Part shown: one piece after another, positions 13,904-25,779 of the stretch | Numbering within the stretch: the stretch's first letter is position 1 | Layout of the letters: every line of letters starts with the position of its first letter | DNA from: Cephalopachus bancanus | Taxonomy: Eukaryota; Chordata; Mammalia; Primates; Tarsiidae | Reading direction: 5' to 3' | NCBI GenBank assembly: GCA_027257055.1 | Contig: JAPVLO010000182.1 | Location: 4,402,001-4,466,000 of the forward strand | DNA: 64,000 bases | Made by a program: the position numbers and the translations under genes | Notes under the pieces: model-generated | What the model was told of the DNA's origin: nothing | Databases searched by the model: none | What the model saw: the letters and a program-made list of their open reading frames with translations, nothing else

Positions 13904-14017
13904 TTTTTTCTTTTGAGTTGGAGTCTCACTCTGTCGCCTGGGCTGGAGTACAGAGGCATGCTCACAGTCCCTGCAGCCTTGACCTGCTGGGTTCAAGCGA
14001 TCCTTCTGCCTCAGCCT
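13904..14017 (-). mobile_element. Alu fragment (tail-side arm)
   Basis: Stops abruptly at 'CTGCCTCAGCC' where the next Alu's T tract begins, so the later Alu inserted into it and the remainder was lost or merged. Confidence 0.85.
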
Positions 14018-14308
14018 TTTTTTTTTTTTGAGTTGGAGTCTCACTCTGTCACCCAAGCTGGAGTGCAATGGCACGCTCACAGTCACCACAGCCTCGACCT
14101 GCTGGACTCAGGTGATTCTTCTGCCTCAGTCTTCAAGTAGCTGGAACTACAAACACCAGCCACCACACCCGGCTAATTTTTTGATTTATTGTAGAGATGA
14201 AGTTTGGCCAAAGTGCTCGGGCTGGTCTCCAGCCTGGGGGTCAGGCAATCCTCTTGCCTCAGCCTCCCAAAGTGCTGGGATTATAGGTGTGAGCCACTGC
14301 ATCTGGCC
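14018..14308 (-). mobile_element. Alu
   Basis: Full-length, joined head to tail with the fragment at 13904. The shared body means the two may have recombined. Confidence 0.9.
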
Positions 14309-14681
14309 ACTTCGTTAGTTTTTTATTCAATCTTTTGTTGTTGTTGTTTCATTTTGGATGGTTTCTTTTGTTATGTCTTTAAATTCACTGATCTTTTCTT
14401 CTGTGGTGTTTAATCTGCTAATCTCATCCACTATATATACTTTTTCATTTGTTACATGTTTCATCTCTAGATGTTGCAAGTGTGTCCTTTTCATGGCTTT
14501 GATTTCTCTGTTCATTAATGACCATGCTTTCCTCTACCTTGTTAAATGTATGAGGTGTATTTATAATAGCTGCTTCAGTGTTCTTGTCTCCTAATTCTAT
14601 CATCTGAACCATTTATGGCTTTGTTTCTATTGATTTTTCTCCTACTTGTGGGAGGTATTTTCCTGTTTAAAATCACATGTC

Positions 14682-14893
14682 GGCCGGGCATGGTGGTTCA
14701 CGTCTGTAATCCCAGCACTTTGGGAGGTGGAGGCAAGAGAATCACTTGAGCCCACGGGTTGAAGACCAGCCTGGGCAACTTGGCAAGACCTTGTCTCTGC
14801 AACAAATAAAAAAATCAGCCGGGCGTGGTGGTGCATGCCTGTAGTTCCAGTTACATGGATGGCTGAGGCGGGAGGATGGCCTGAGCCTGGCAG
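14682..14893 (+). mobile_element. Alu, first part of a split element
   Basis: Left arm and half of the right arm, ending 'GAGCCTGGCAG'. The rest of the same Alu is at 15898-15978. The pair is flanked by a diverged target duplication (AAAATCACATGT at 14669-14680, AAAACCACAGGT near 15989-16000), which proves they are one insertion. Confidence 0.9.
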
Positions 14894-15897
14894 TGAAAGG
14901 ACAGACCAAGAACAGGAAGTCGTTTTTTATCTTGTTCTTAAACTCTGACATGATGACGAAGAAGGAGAAGCTATGTCCTGGAGAAATCCATTTTTTTATC
15001 TTGCTCCTAAACCTTAGTTCAATGACGAGAAAGTAGAAGCTATGTTTTGGTGAAACGCATACTCTAGGTATGGATTAACTTTGCCGACTTTGTCTTTTCA
15101 GAAACACAGACTCCTTAAGCATGACCGGTACCGGCCTATTGTAATTTATCTTTTTTAGAAACCCAGACTTCTCAAGCATGACCAGTACCGACCCTTTATA
15201 TACTCGGTGCATGGTGACCAGTGGTGCATTCTGAACCCCTAATTTACCTCATTAGCTTGTAAGCTCTTTGAGGCCAGGAATTGGATCTCATGAATAGCAG
15301 GTGGTCAACAAGGAAGTCACAGCAGTCCCATCTACCAGATTGCAACACCTCCAAGGGAAAGGATTAAAGCTGAGACACAGGGGGCTTTGAGGCCACACTC
15401 ATCTAGCGTGTAGGCCGCTTCCTGTCTGTGGGAAGTGAACCTTTCTTGAATCAATCTTTTCTTCTTTCCCCTCTTTGTGTGTTGCAAATCTTTGCATTAC
15501 TCGGATCTCTGGCTGCCAGCGCGCAACGCGTTTCTCATTTATTTGACTTCTCTAGTGTCTGTAATATACCTATCGTTGTTTAAAGCAGGAAGACAGCTGG
15601 TCTCCATTACAATCAGGCCCGGAAAGTAAAGTTGCCATAGCATTTTGCTTTCAACTCTCGTAGGGTGCCGTCTGCCTTTTATTGTGATTTTTGAACCCCC
15701 AGTTTCCCTCATTAGCTTGCAAGCTCTTTGAGGCCAGGAACTGGATCTTATGAATAGCATCGTGTATATTACAGACACTAGAGAAGTCAAATAAACGAGA
15801 AACAGGTAGATCAAAGTTGAGAAAATAAGTAAGATGTAAAAGCCGACTCTGGCGGTGCTGTACCCACCCATCCACCCTCACTCTCCGTGCCCTAACA
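14894..15897 (+). mobile_element. Composite insertion: LTR-like segment plus rearranged local DNA
   Basis: 1004 bases beginning TG and ending CA, with near-identical 5-base flanks GGCAG/AGCAG. The first about 640 bases look like an LTR: two imperfect direct repeats (about 75 and 40 bases) upstream, a TATATA box near 15198, a C/T-rich run and a GCGCGCAAC end near 15530. The rest is an inverted segment (15533-15568) and a direct copy (15569-15842) of DNA whose original is at 16534-16818. The LTR family is not identified. Confidence 0.6.
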
Positions 15898-15978
15898 AGC
15901 AGGTCAAGGCTGTGGTAGCCGTGACCATGCCACTGCACTCCAGCCTGGATGACAGAGACTCTGACTTCCAAAAAAAAA
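15898..15978 (+). mobile_element. Alu, second part of the split element
   Basis: Continues 'AGCAGGTCAAGGCTGTGG' through 'GACAGAGACTCTGACTTCC' and the A tail. See 14682. Confidence 0.9.
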
Positions 15979-16533
15979 AGAAAGCAAGGAAAACCACAGG
16001 TCTGGTGGTGATTTTGATCAGAGGCCACACGTTGCAAACGTGACATAGTTGGGTGCTGGACTTTGCTGTATTCCTTTACATTTTGTTGGTCTTTTTTCTT
16101 TTTTTCTTTTTTCGGTTCTGTGACTGGCTGAGAAGGACACAATGCGTTCATGGCCCTGGGTTCCAATGTTATTCTGCCTGTTCCTTTCTGGTGGTCGCCC
16201 CTGGCCTCAGCAATTTCTTCAAATGCTTTCTCAGATCAGCAAGCAGCCAAAGACTTGGAGGCTCCTTCGCAGACCTCCAAGGTTCCTCTGTGTATCTACT
16301 ACTCTCCAGGATTTTGCCCAGAATGGAAGCTCCTCCAAGCTTTAATTTCTGTTTCCTCAATTGAGTAGGAATCCCAGGACTTGCTGGGCTCCCTCTCCCT
16401 GCACTGTGGCTTGGAAACCTTGAGCTAGGACACTTTAGCAACCACTTTGTTTATTTTCTTTCTCTCAGTGATTAGTGCTCTGCACAATCTGTTGTACACT
16501 GTCTGAAAAATCATTTCTTACATATCTTTTGTC

Positions 16534-16818
16534 TGGTTCTATCATTGGTTAAAGCAGGAAGACAGCTGGTCTCCATTACAATCAGGACCGGAAGTTAAAG
16601 TTGCCATAGCATTTTGCTTTCAACTCTCGTAGGGTGCTGTCTGCCTTTTATTGTGATTTTTTGAACCCCTAATTTCCCTCATTAGCTTGTAAGCTCTTTG
16701 AGGCCAGGAATGGGATCTTATGAATAGCATCGTGTATATTACAGACACTAGAGAAGTCAAATCAATGAGAAACAGGTAGATCAAAGTTGCGAAAATAAGT
16801 AAGATGTAAAAGCTCCAC
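16534..16818. repeat. Parental copy of a locally duplicated segment
   Basis: About 270 bases nearly identical to 15569-15842, and 68 bases in common with 15232-15299 ('CTTTGAGGCCAGGAA..GGATCT.ATGAATAGCA'). The core resembles an L2/MIR-type 'GTAAGCTC.TTGAGG.CAGG' element. Continuity with the L1 upstream suggests this copy is in its original place. Confidence 0.8.
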
Positions 16819-16819
16819 T

Positions 16820-17115
16820 AGGGCTGAGTCTAAGGACACTCCCTTCATCTATAAAGCTTGTTTATCTAGTCATGGGCCATGACCTGCTAGTGTTCAGATT
16901 CTCTAGCGGGACCACAGCTGCCATCAACAGCATCAACAAGAGGCTGGTACTCCGCTGACAATCCAGGTTCCTAAACCTGGCCACTTCCAATCAGGTTTGC
17001 CCTCCGAAGAGTTAAGAACTGGCCCTCATCAGTAGCGTTAATCTTCTAAGACTACAGCTTCGCCATTTGCAATGAATCCTTTGGTTCTAAAACTCTAAGA
17101 GGGGAAAATAGTCTT
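16820..17115. other. Intron 8 segment without recognised element
   Basis: About 300 bases of plain sequence; nothing supported. Confidence 0.4.
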
Positions 17116-17117
17116 CC

Positions 17118-17620
17118 CCAAAAAGCACTGACTTCAGAGTTGGAAAGCCCTGAAATCTGCATCCCAGATGTGCTACTAATACTTGCTATGTAATCTTGGA
17201 CAAGATGGTTGAACAAGCTGAGCTTTCATTTCCTTAAGAAATGGGGATAATATGTATTGTTTTGGCGTTTTTTTTTTTTTTTTTTTTTTAGTTGGAGTCT
17301 CACTCTGTCACCCAGGCTGGAGTATAGTGGCATGCTTGCAGCCACCGCAGTCTCAACCTGTTGGGCTCAAGTGATCCTTCTGCCTCAGCCTTCCAAGTAG
17401 CTGGAACTACAGGCACATGCTACCATGCCTGGCTATATTTTTCTTAACTTATTGTAGAGATGAGGACTCGCCATGTTGCCCAGGCTGATATCGAACTCCT
17501 GATCTCAGGCAATCCTCTCGCCTCAGCCTCCCAAAGTGTGGGATTAAAAGTTTGAGCCATCACGCCTGGCCTAAAATGGGGATAATATGTAATACCTTCT
17601 GCATATGAAGTCCACAGTTA
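17118..17620 (+). mobile_element. MIR SINE, split by an Alu
   Basis: 'GACTTCAGAGTTGGAAAGCC', 'CTTGGACAAGATGG' and 'ATTTCCTTAAGAAATGGGGATAA' follow the order of the ancient tRNA-derived MIR consensus. It resumes after the Alu at 17573. Confidence 0.8.
17257..17572 (-). mobile_element. Alu in a MIR
   Basis: Target duplication AAATGGGGATAATATGTA (17239-17256, and again from 17573). Confidence 0.94.
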
Positions 17621-17639
17621 ACAATAAGCCTTCGCTATC

Positions 17640-17936
17640 TTTTTTTCTTTTCTTTTTTTGAGTTGGAGTCTCACTCTGTCACCCAGGCTGGAGTACAGTG
17701 GCACACTCACAGCCACGCAGCCTCGACCTGCTGGGCTCAGGCGATCCTTCCACCTCAGCCTTCCAAGTAGCTGGAACTACAGGCGTGCCCCACCACGCAT
17801 GGCTAATTTTTCTTGATTTATTGTAGAGACGAGGTCTCGCCAAATTGCCCAGGCTGATCTCGAACCCCAGGGCTCAGGCAATCCCTCTGCCTCCCAAAGT
17901 GCTGGGATTATAGGCGTGAGCCACCACGCCCAGCCC
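17640..17936 (-). mobile_element. Alu
   Basis: Full-length element 20 bases past the MIR; no clear target duplication seen. Confidence 0.92.
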
Positions 17937-18083
17937 AGTATTGTAATCTTAATTAGGATCCTCCATGAAATAATAGAGTTTAGGTAAAATGTCTGATGAC
18001 AAATCTGGGGGAAAAAAATTAGTGGCCACCTGCTAATACTATTCCTAGAGGAAAGCATTTCCTGGAAGTTCAACTAGTAGGCA

Positions 18084-18170
18084 AATATGCACTGGTTAGG
18101 ACACTAATGTCTAATCATTACAAACCAATATGCACTGGTTAGGACACTAATGTCTAATCATTACAAACCA
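18084..18170. repeat. Perfect 43-base tandem duplication
   Basis: Two abutting identical units (18084-18126 and 18127-18169) containing GCACTGGTTAGGACACTAAT. Neither lies in a known repeat. Confidence 0.97.
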
Positions 18171-18550
18171 AAGGCTGAGGAATGCCAAACCTATGTTCTA
18201 GCTTACTGGCTGCCTCTCCTAGAGATATATTGCCACAGTAGCCACAAATGCTTGAGACATAGAGACCATAATCAAATACAGATGCTAACAAAACTTGGTA
18301 GGTCGAGGGATATCTGAGTTGGCACAAAGGAGAGAAGGAAGGTGTGTTTGAGAGCAGAAAGCGAGGGTAAATAAGCACAAAACGCAGTGAGAAAAGGAGT
18401 GGTTCCCAAACTGACACACAATGCTAATACGCCGTAGGCTCCTCCAGACTGCGAGGTGGTCGTCTTGACATGTTCTTGTCAGAACTTTCATCAACAGTAG
18501 CTTAAAGTTTTGAAAAACTTGGGATCTAAAAGACAGTCGCAGAATATTTT

Positions 18551-18664
18551 TTTTTCCATATTTTATTTATTTATTTATTTATTTTTTGAGGTGAGAAAGC
18601 AGACGTTTATTAAGAAGACAAAAAAAAAGCTCCCACGTGGGAGGGGACCTGAAAAAGGGCAGCC
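18551..18664 (-). mobile_element. Retroelement 3' end of unknown family (copy B)
   Basis: The minus strand reads 'GGTCCCCTCCCACGTGGGAGC', a TTAATAAAC signal, 'GTCTGCTTTCTCACCTC', then an A-rich (TAAA)n tail at 18555-18588. It is related to the copy at 4584. Confidence 0.45.
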
Positions 18665-18705
18665 TCATCAGGATATTTTAAAGAGTGAATGTAAAAGGTT
18701 TAAAG

Positions 18706-18994
18706 GGGCTGGGCTCGGTGACTCAGCCTGTAATCCCAGCGCTTTGGGAGGCTGAGGTGAGTGGATTGCTTGAGCCCACGGGTTCGAGACCTGCCTGGGC
18801 AACTTGGCAAGGCCTCATCTCTACAATGAACCAAAAATTAGTCGGGCGTGGTAGCGCGCACCTGTAGTTCAAGCTCCTTGGAAGGTTGATGGGGAAGGAT
18901 CGCCAGAGCCCAGCAGGTCGAGGCTGTGGTGGCCGGGAGCAGCCACTGCACTCCAGTCTGGGCGACCGATTGAGACTCCAACTCAAAAAAAAAA
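18706..18994 (+). mobile_element. Alu, young-type
   Basis: Target duplication AAAGGTTTAAAG at 18694-18705 and 18994-19005. It retains the longer 'CAACTTGGCAAGG' left arm. Confidence 0.94.
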
Positions 18995-19403
18995 AAGGTT
19001 TAAAGAACAAATGTGTTTAATTTCAAAGAAGAGAAGATTCAAGTCTTCTAGAAGACTCTGTAAGTAAAAAGGATTATTAAAAAAAAAGGGCGACCATATG
19101 TTCTCTCTCTCTAGGGATGAACTGAATGACAGGAAATGAGCTCCACTGTCATAGAAGAGGACATTTCTAACAGCAATGGTGACTATATATAGAAATAACT
19201 TATTAAAATTAAAAAATAGAAATATTACAAATAGAAATAATTTCTCCAGAAATCCTTAAAAATAGACCGAACATCCACTTTGTCTAAGTATTACATAGGG
19301 ATCATATTTCATGGAGTGTCAAAGACACTCTGCTAAGTGGTTTTCTACTCAGTGTCAACCAAGGGGCACAATCAACAGAGTTCAAGCTGCTCTAGACCAG
19401 AGT

Positions 19404-19524
19404 CCAGGTGCGGTGGCTCTGGTATAATTTCAGCACTTCTGTAGGCTGAAGAGGGAGGATCGCTTGATGAGCCTAGTCTGGGCAACACAGTGAGACCATG
19501 TTTCTACAAAAAAAAAAAAAAAAA
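19404..19524 (+). mobile_element. Alu monomer (FLAM-like)
   Basis: A single diverged left monomer with a long A tail (19508-19523). Confidence 0.8.
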
Positions 19525-19680
19525 GACTGGACTCTCAAGGTCTAGAGGGGAGTCCATAATCTGCTTTCATTGTGGATTTTTGTTTTGTTATTTATAATAA
19601 GAGATCATTTCAAGAGATCATTTCATGCAGGGTGCTACATGGTGGGTTACCTGGAATGTACAAACGACTGGGAGAGAGGA

Positions 19681-19997
19681 GCTGGGCGTGGTGGCTCACG
19701 TCTGTAATCCCAGCACTTTGGGAGACAGAGGCAAGAAGATTGCCTGAATACAGGTTCAGGACTAGCCTGGGCAACACGGTGAGAGCTCATCTCTTAAATA
19801 AATAAATAGATAAATAGATAAATAAATAAATAAATAAATAAATAGCGGGGCGTGATGGCACACAGCTATAGTTCCAGCTACTTGGAAGGCTGAAGTGGAA
19901 GGATCGCCTGAACCCAGCAGGTTGAAGCTGTGGTTGCTGTAAGCATGCCACTGCACTCCAGCCTGGGCAACAGAGTGAGACTCCAACTCAAAAAAAA
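19681..19997 (+). mobile_element. Alu with tetranucleotide repeat in the middle linker
   Basis: The central A-rich linker has expanded into (AAAT/AGAT)n at 19796-19845. Short flanking duplication AGAGAGGA. Confidence 0.93.
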
Positions 19998-20035
19998 GAG
20001 AGGAAGACTCTTAACTAAGAAATTCCTGTATTTTA

Positions 20036-20330
20036 GCTGGGCACAGTGGCTCACACCTGTAATCGCAGCACTTAGGGAGGCAGAGGCGAGAGGACTGCCT
20101 GACCCCAAGGGTTCAAGACAAGCCTGGGCAACTTGGCAAGATCTCTTCTCTACAATACATAAAAACAAAATTGGCCATGTGTGGTGGCGCACACATGTCA
20201 TTCCAGCTTCTTGGAAGGCCAAGGCAGAAGGACTGTTTGGGCTCAGCCGGTCAAGGCTTGCGGTGGCCGTGAGTGTGCCGCTGCACTCCAGCCTGGGCGA
20301 CAGAGTGAGACTCCAACTCAAAAAAAAAAA
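20036..20330 (+). mobile_element. Alu
   Basis: Full-length, 40 bases beyond the previous Alu in the same orientation. Confidence 0.92.
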
Positions 20331-20339
20331 CCCAACCAA

Positions 20340-22029
<1,690 letters not shown>

Positions 22030-22224
22030 CTATTTAAACGTCCTCCGTTTCATTATGTATGTTCATCTCTGTCTAAGGAGTGGGTGACAAATGTGACTGA
22101 CAGGGAGCTGATTAGGACATCAAATAAATAACCATCAGAAAACAAAGAAATCCTTGCTAGGTGGCAGGATGAAGTGAGGTGTATGAGAAAAGAACGTAGA
22201 ACCATTCTATTTCCATGGATGTTG

Positions 22225-22345
22225 ACTTTGTTTCAGGCACTGTTTTAATTGCTTTCCATCTATTATCTCATGTAATCCTAATAATAAACCTGTTGGCATG
22301 CATTGTTAGATTCTCCATCTTTTAGAGAATGAAGCTGAAACAAGG
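22225..22345 (-). mobile_element. MIR SINE fragment
   Basis: Antisense MIR order: 'CAGGCACTGTTTTAATTGCTT', 'ATTATCTCATGTAATCCT', then 'GAATGAAGCTGAAAC'. Confidence 0.7.
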
Positions 22346-22547
22346 ATAATGGCGTCCTCCAGCTCGCTTCATTTTCTGGTTACCAAACCTTATGCAGTTA
22401 AAAGTTTCAAACATTGTTTAAAAAAAAAAAAAAGGCCCCCTCTCTTAAAAATACAAACCAAATTATTTATTGTTAGAGGGTTAGAAATAAGTGAAATGTC
22501 TTACACACTTCACTGAGAGAAGTAATTTTCAAGTAAGAGCTTTAGAC

Positions 22548-22905
22548 TTGTGTGGGGTATAGTCCAGAAATAGACTGTTTCCCCTATACCTGGCTTTTTT
22601 CTGCCACCTCCCTCAGGGAGTGGCCTCTGGCCAAGGCTGGTCACTGAAGGGATGTATATTCCCAGTAATAAGTCATGGGATGTAGGTGACTGAGCAAAGC
22701 TGAAAACAATGTATAGTCAACAAGCTTAATCAATGTAATAGTACACACCATATAGGAATTTGAATGATTAGTTTGATTGTTTTCATTATAAAACTGCTTG
22801 CTCTACTGCCCCAAGGTTTCAGATTCTTTACTGACCGGCCTGTAAGTTTTAATAAACCGCTATCTTTCCCAGCTGGACCCTCTGCGTGACTTCTTTGGAA
22901 TAGGT
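22548..22905 (+). mobile_element. Possible solo LTR, family unknown
   Basis: A TATAAAAC box near 22787, a C/T-rich run, a TTTTAATAAACC polyadenylation signal near 22850 and a T/C-rich end are arranged like U3-R-U5. Ends and target duplication were not resolved, so this stays tentative. Confidence 0.35.
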
Positions 22906-22984
22906 AAACATGATACTCAAGTCCTCTCAGATTTGGGGTTACTGCATTACAACTTGGAAGAAAGATAGTAACATTAATAAGTCT

Positions 22985-23190
22985 CCTTTTTCTAAGGGCC
23001 TGCAAATGCTAGGTATTTTGCTAGGAATCTCAATAATTTTGATGACAATTTTGTCGGGAAAATTTTATGATCCCTGGTTTGAGGACAGGTAGAGGCTTAG
23101 CGGGGGGAACTTGTCAAAGTCATACAAGCCACACGTGGTCAAGACTAGATCTGAATTAGGTATGTCTGATCCCAAGGGCTGCATTCCTTC
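22985..23190 (-). mobile_element. MIR SINE
   Basis: Antisense MIR: 'AATGCTAGGTATTTTGCTA', 'GAGGCTTAGCG', 'CTTGTCAAAGTCATACAAGC' and 'TCTGAATTAGGTATGTCTGA' in the expected order. Confidence 0.7.
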
Positions 23191-23702
23191 CCTCTGCTTC
23201 AGATGCTAACCCTGACTCTGGGCGGTGGTTGACAGGAGACAGAGAAGGCCATGAGTCTTCTTTGCCAGGTCACTTTCCTTAACGTAGTAGTCCCTATGGA
23301 ATGGCTTTCAGGTGACATGCACCATGCTAGGGAGGCTCTAGGGATGCAAGACACAGGGAGAACCCCCATGGACAGCTGTCTTCGGATTTTTACAATGATG
23401 TTAAGTGGTCCCCCGAGGTATGCACAGGAAGCTACAGCAGCAGAAAGGGGGGAGCTGGCACACCTGCGGGGTTGGGGAAAGATTTCTGAAAATGATGTCT
23501 GACCCAGCTCTTAGACAGTGGTGAGAGCAAGCGGCAGCCTCAAGCAGAGGGGTCAGCAGAGGCAACTGGGAACACTCCTAGGAGGAAAGCCTTTAATTTA
23601 ACAGCATCCAAACCCGCCCCTCAAAACACTCTAGGCTGAACATCATGACAACAGCAGAAGCGCATTGCCTAAGGAAGCCGGGTTTGGGTCAGGATGATGA
23701 TT

Positions 23703-23968
23703 TCTTTTTTTTTTTTTGAGTCGGAGTCTCACTCTGTCGCCCAGACGGGAGTGCAGTGGCCGCTCCCGGCCACCGCCGCCTCCACCTGCTGGGCTCCGGC
23801 GATCCTTCCGCCTCAGCCTTCCAAGTAGCTGGAACTACAGGCGCGCGCTACCATGCCCGGCTAGTTTTTGATTTGTTGTAGAGACGAGGTCTCGCCAAGT
23901 TGCCCAGGTGGGTCTCGAACCCGCGGGCTCAGGCAATCCACTCACCTCGGCCTCCCAAAGCGCGGGAT
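23703..23968 (-). mobile_element. Alu, young-type
   Basis: CpG-rich element with the GCGGG/CCCAC B-box stem. It stops at 'GCGGGATTTC', short of the usual head, so it is 5'-truncated. Confidence 0.93.
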
Positions 23969-24257
23969 TTCTGAGGAAGAAGAAATGGCATAATCTGGCT
24001 GACTCCTAGCTACACAGAACAGGACTTTTAGTTGCCTCGGTCAGGGGCTAAATAACAAGCAATTTCAAAAAAACTGAGGAAGAGGTGTTCTAGCAAATAA
24101 CTTATAATATGTATTACAAAACTGTGCCCAGCCACAATGAGTAGCAAAAGTAGGATATATGTTCTTTCCCCCGAACGATGTAAGGTAGGTCTTAGAAGAT
24201 GTTTTTTTAAAAAGTCTTTCTGGGTCCTTCAGTTCTTTGTCTTATAATTATAGGAAA

Positions 24258-24545
24258 TTTTTTTTTTGAGTTGGAGTCTCACTCTGTCACCCAGACTGGA
24301 GCACAGTGGCCGCTCCCGGCCACTGCAGCCTCGACCTGCTGGGCTCAGGCGATCCTTCCACCTCAGCCTTCCTAGTAGCTGGCACTATAGGCATGTGCTA
24401 CCACACCCGGCTGATTTTTGATTTATTGTAGAGACGAGGTCTCGCCAAGTTGCTTGGGCTGGTCTCGCAGCTGCGGGCTCAGGCAATCCACTCACCTCGG
24501 CCTCCCAAAGTGCTGGGATTACAGGCTGAGCCACTGAGCCTGCCC
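24258..24545 (-). mobile_element. Alu
   Basis: Full-length, lightly diverged, in intron 7. Confidence 0.93.
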
Positions 24546-24794
24546 AGTCCCTTATAAGAACTTCTAAATATTGTTAATTGGGTTTATGAAGTACATAAAG
24601 TTAATAATCCCATCTCTTGGGACTGACAAATGACACACAGACTACTCAAAAGCCCTCTGATGGTAACAGTCAATACCATCTTGGATTTTAATACTCAATA
24701 TTGAAATAAAACCGCTCTCAAACCTACATTAAAAAAAACTCATAAACATGAAACCCAAGAAATACTGCACTAAGGGGTCAGCAAACATTTTCTT

Positions 24795-24998
24795 TCTTTC
24801 TTTTTTTTTTTTTTTAAGTTCGAGTCTCACTCTGTCGCCCAGACTGGCGCTACCACGCCTGGCTCATTTTTTGGATTTACTGTAGAGATGAGGTCTCCCC
24901 AAGCTGCCGAGGTGGGTCTTGAACCTGCGGGCTCAGGCAATCCACTCAACTCAGCCTCCCAAAGCACGGAATTACAGGCTGAGCCACCGAGCCCGGCT
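24795..24998 (-). mobile_element. Alu with large internal deletion
   Basis: Target duplication AGCAAACATTTTCTT (24780-24794 and 24999-25013). About 85 bases are lost between 'CCCAGACTGG' and 'CGCTACCACG', leaving a shortened but otherwise young element. Confidence 0.94.
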
Positions 24999-25326
24999 AG
25001 CAAACATTTTCTTAAAGAGCCCCATAGTGTATATTTTAGGGTTTGAGGGTCAGGTATTTATAGCAACAACTCAACAGTACCACTGTAGCATGAAAACAGC
25101 TCTATCATACATGAGCATGGTTGTGTTTTAACAAAACTATTTACAGACAAAAAAGAAAGAAATACTGCACTAAAAACTGAATCCTAACTGCATTTGGTCA
25201 GGAAAAAAGCCCTCTAATCACCATGGAGTAATCAGCAGATACTGCGTACAAAGACAATAACATTTAGGTATTTATGTATATGGGTGAATATGTGTATGCA
25301 CGCACACTCCCTATGGTGCATTTTGT

Positions 25327-25595
25327 TGGGTTTTTTTGAGTCAGAATCTCACTCTGTCACCCAGGCTGGAGTGCAGTGGCATGCTCATAGCCACCCCAGC
25401 CTCGACCTGCTGGGCTTGGGCCATCCTTCCGCCTCAGCCTTTCAGGTAGCTGGAACCACAGGCATGCACCACCACACCTGGCTAATTTTTTTATTTACTG
25501 TAAAAATGGGGTACCAAACCCCTGGACTCAGGCAATCCTCTCGCCTCCGCCTCCCAAAGTGCTGGGATTACAGGCATGAGCCACCACGCCTGGCC
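25327..25595 (-). mobile_element. Alu next to exon 7
   Basis: Target duplication CT(A/C)TGGTGCA(T/C)TTTGT at 25311-25326 and 25596-25611. Exon 7 begins 33 bases later, so the donor region of exon 7 is close to a sense-strand Alu. An internal loss occurred around 'GGTACCAAACCC'. Confidence 0.94.
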
Positions 25596-25627
25596 CTCTG
25601 GTGCACTTTGTATTCATCCATACTCAC

Positions 25628-25768
25628 CATTTTTGGTTAATCAAGTAGATACAGAGAGGATAAGATGGAATCTCTATGAGGCCAGACAGGGCCAGGTTGG
25701 CATAAATACTTCCTCCGAGATCACCGGCACTCAGAGTCAGGCCATAGTACACCAAGCTGCACACAAAC
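25628..25768 (-). CDS. SLC22A15: SLC22A15 exon 7 (helices 7 and 8)
   Basis: A 141-base exon, phase 2 to phase 2, acceptor AATTACAG| and donor AAAATG|GTGAGT. It completes the split Trp and encodes [12 protein letters not shown], the end of helix 7. An extracellular turn follows ([10 protein letters not shown]), then helix 8 ([19 protein letters not shown]), ending I-N-Q-K-W. The E-I-P sequence in helix 8 is conserved through the SLC22 family. An antisense-oriented Alu abuts the 3' side, ending 33 bases beyond the exon (25327-25595). Confidence 0.95.
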
Positions 25769-25779
25769 CTGTAATTAGG

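Larger units (their letters stand above)
7220..16600 (-). mobile_element. Long interrupted L1 (LINE-1), antisense
   Basis: Successive segments match the reverse complement of an older mammalian L1. The 3' region is at 7220-7780 ('TATCCATTCATCAGCTGATGG'-type motif), 8070-9180 and 9462-9911; ORF2-like parts are at 10609-14681; upstream L1ME/HAL1-like DNA is at 15979-16600. It is broken by a MaLR LTR, about ten Alus, a microsatellite and a 1 kb composite insertion. Coding frames are destroyed. Orientation is judged from the 3'-UTR order, and the subfamily is uncertain. Confidence 0.8.

Noticed and set aside
15651..16166. A 171-codon minus-strand open frame
   Set aside because: Runs through the Alu remainder, the composite insertion and L1 DNA; not a gene.
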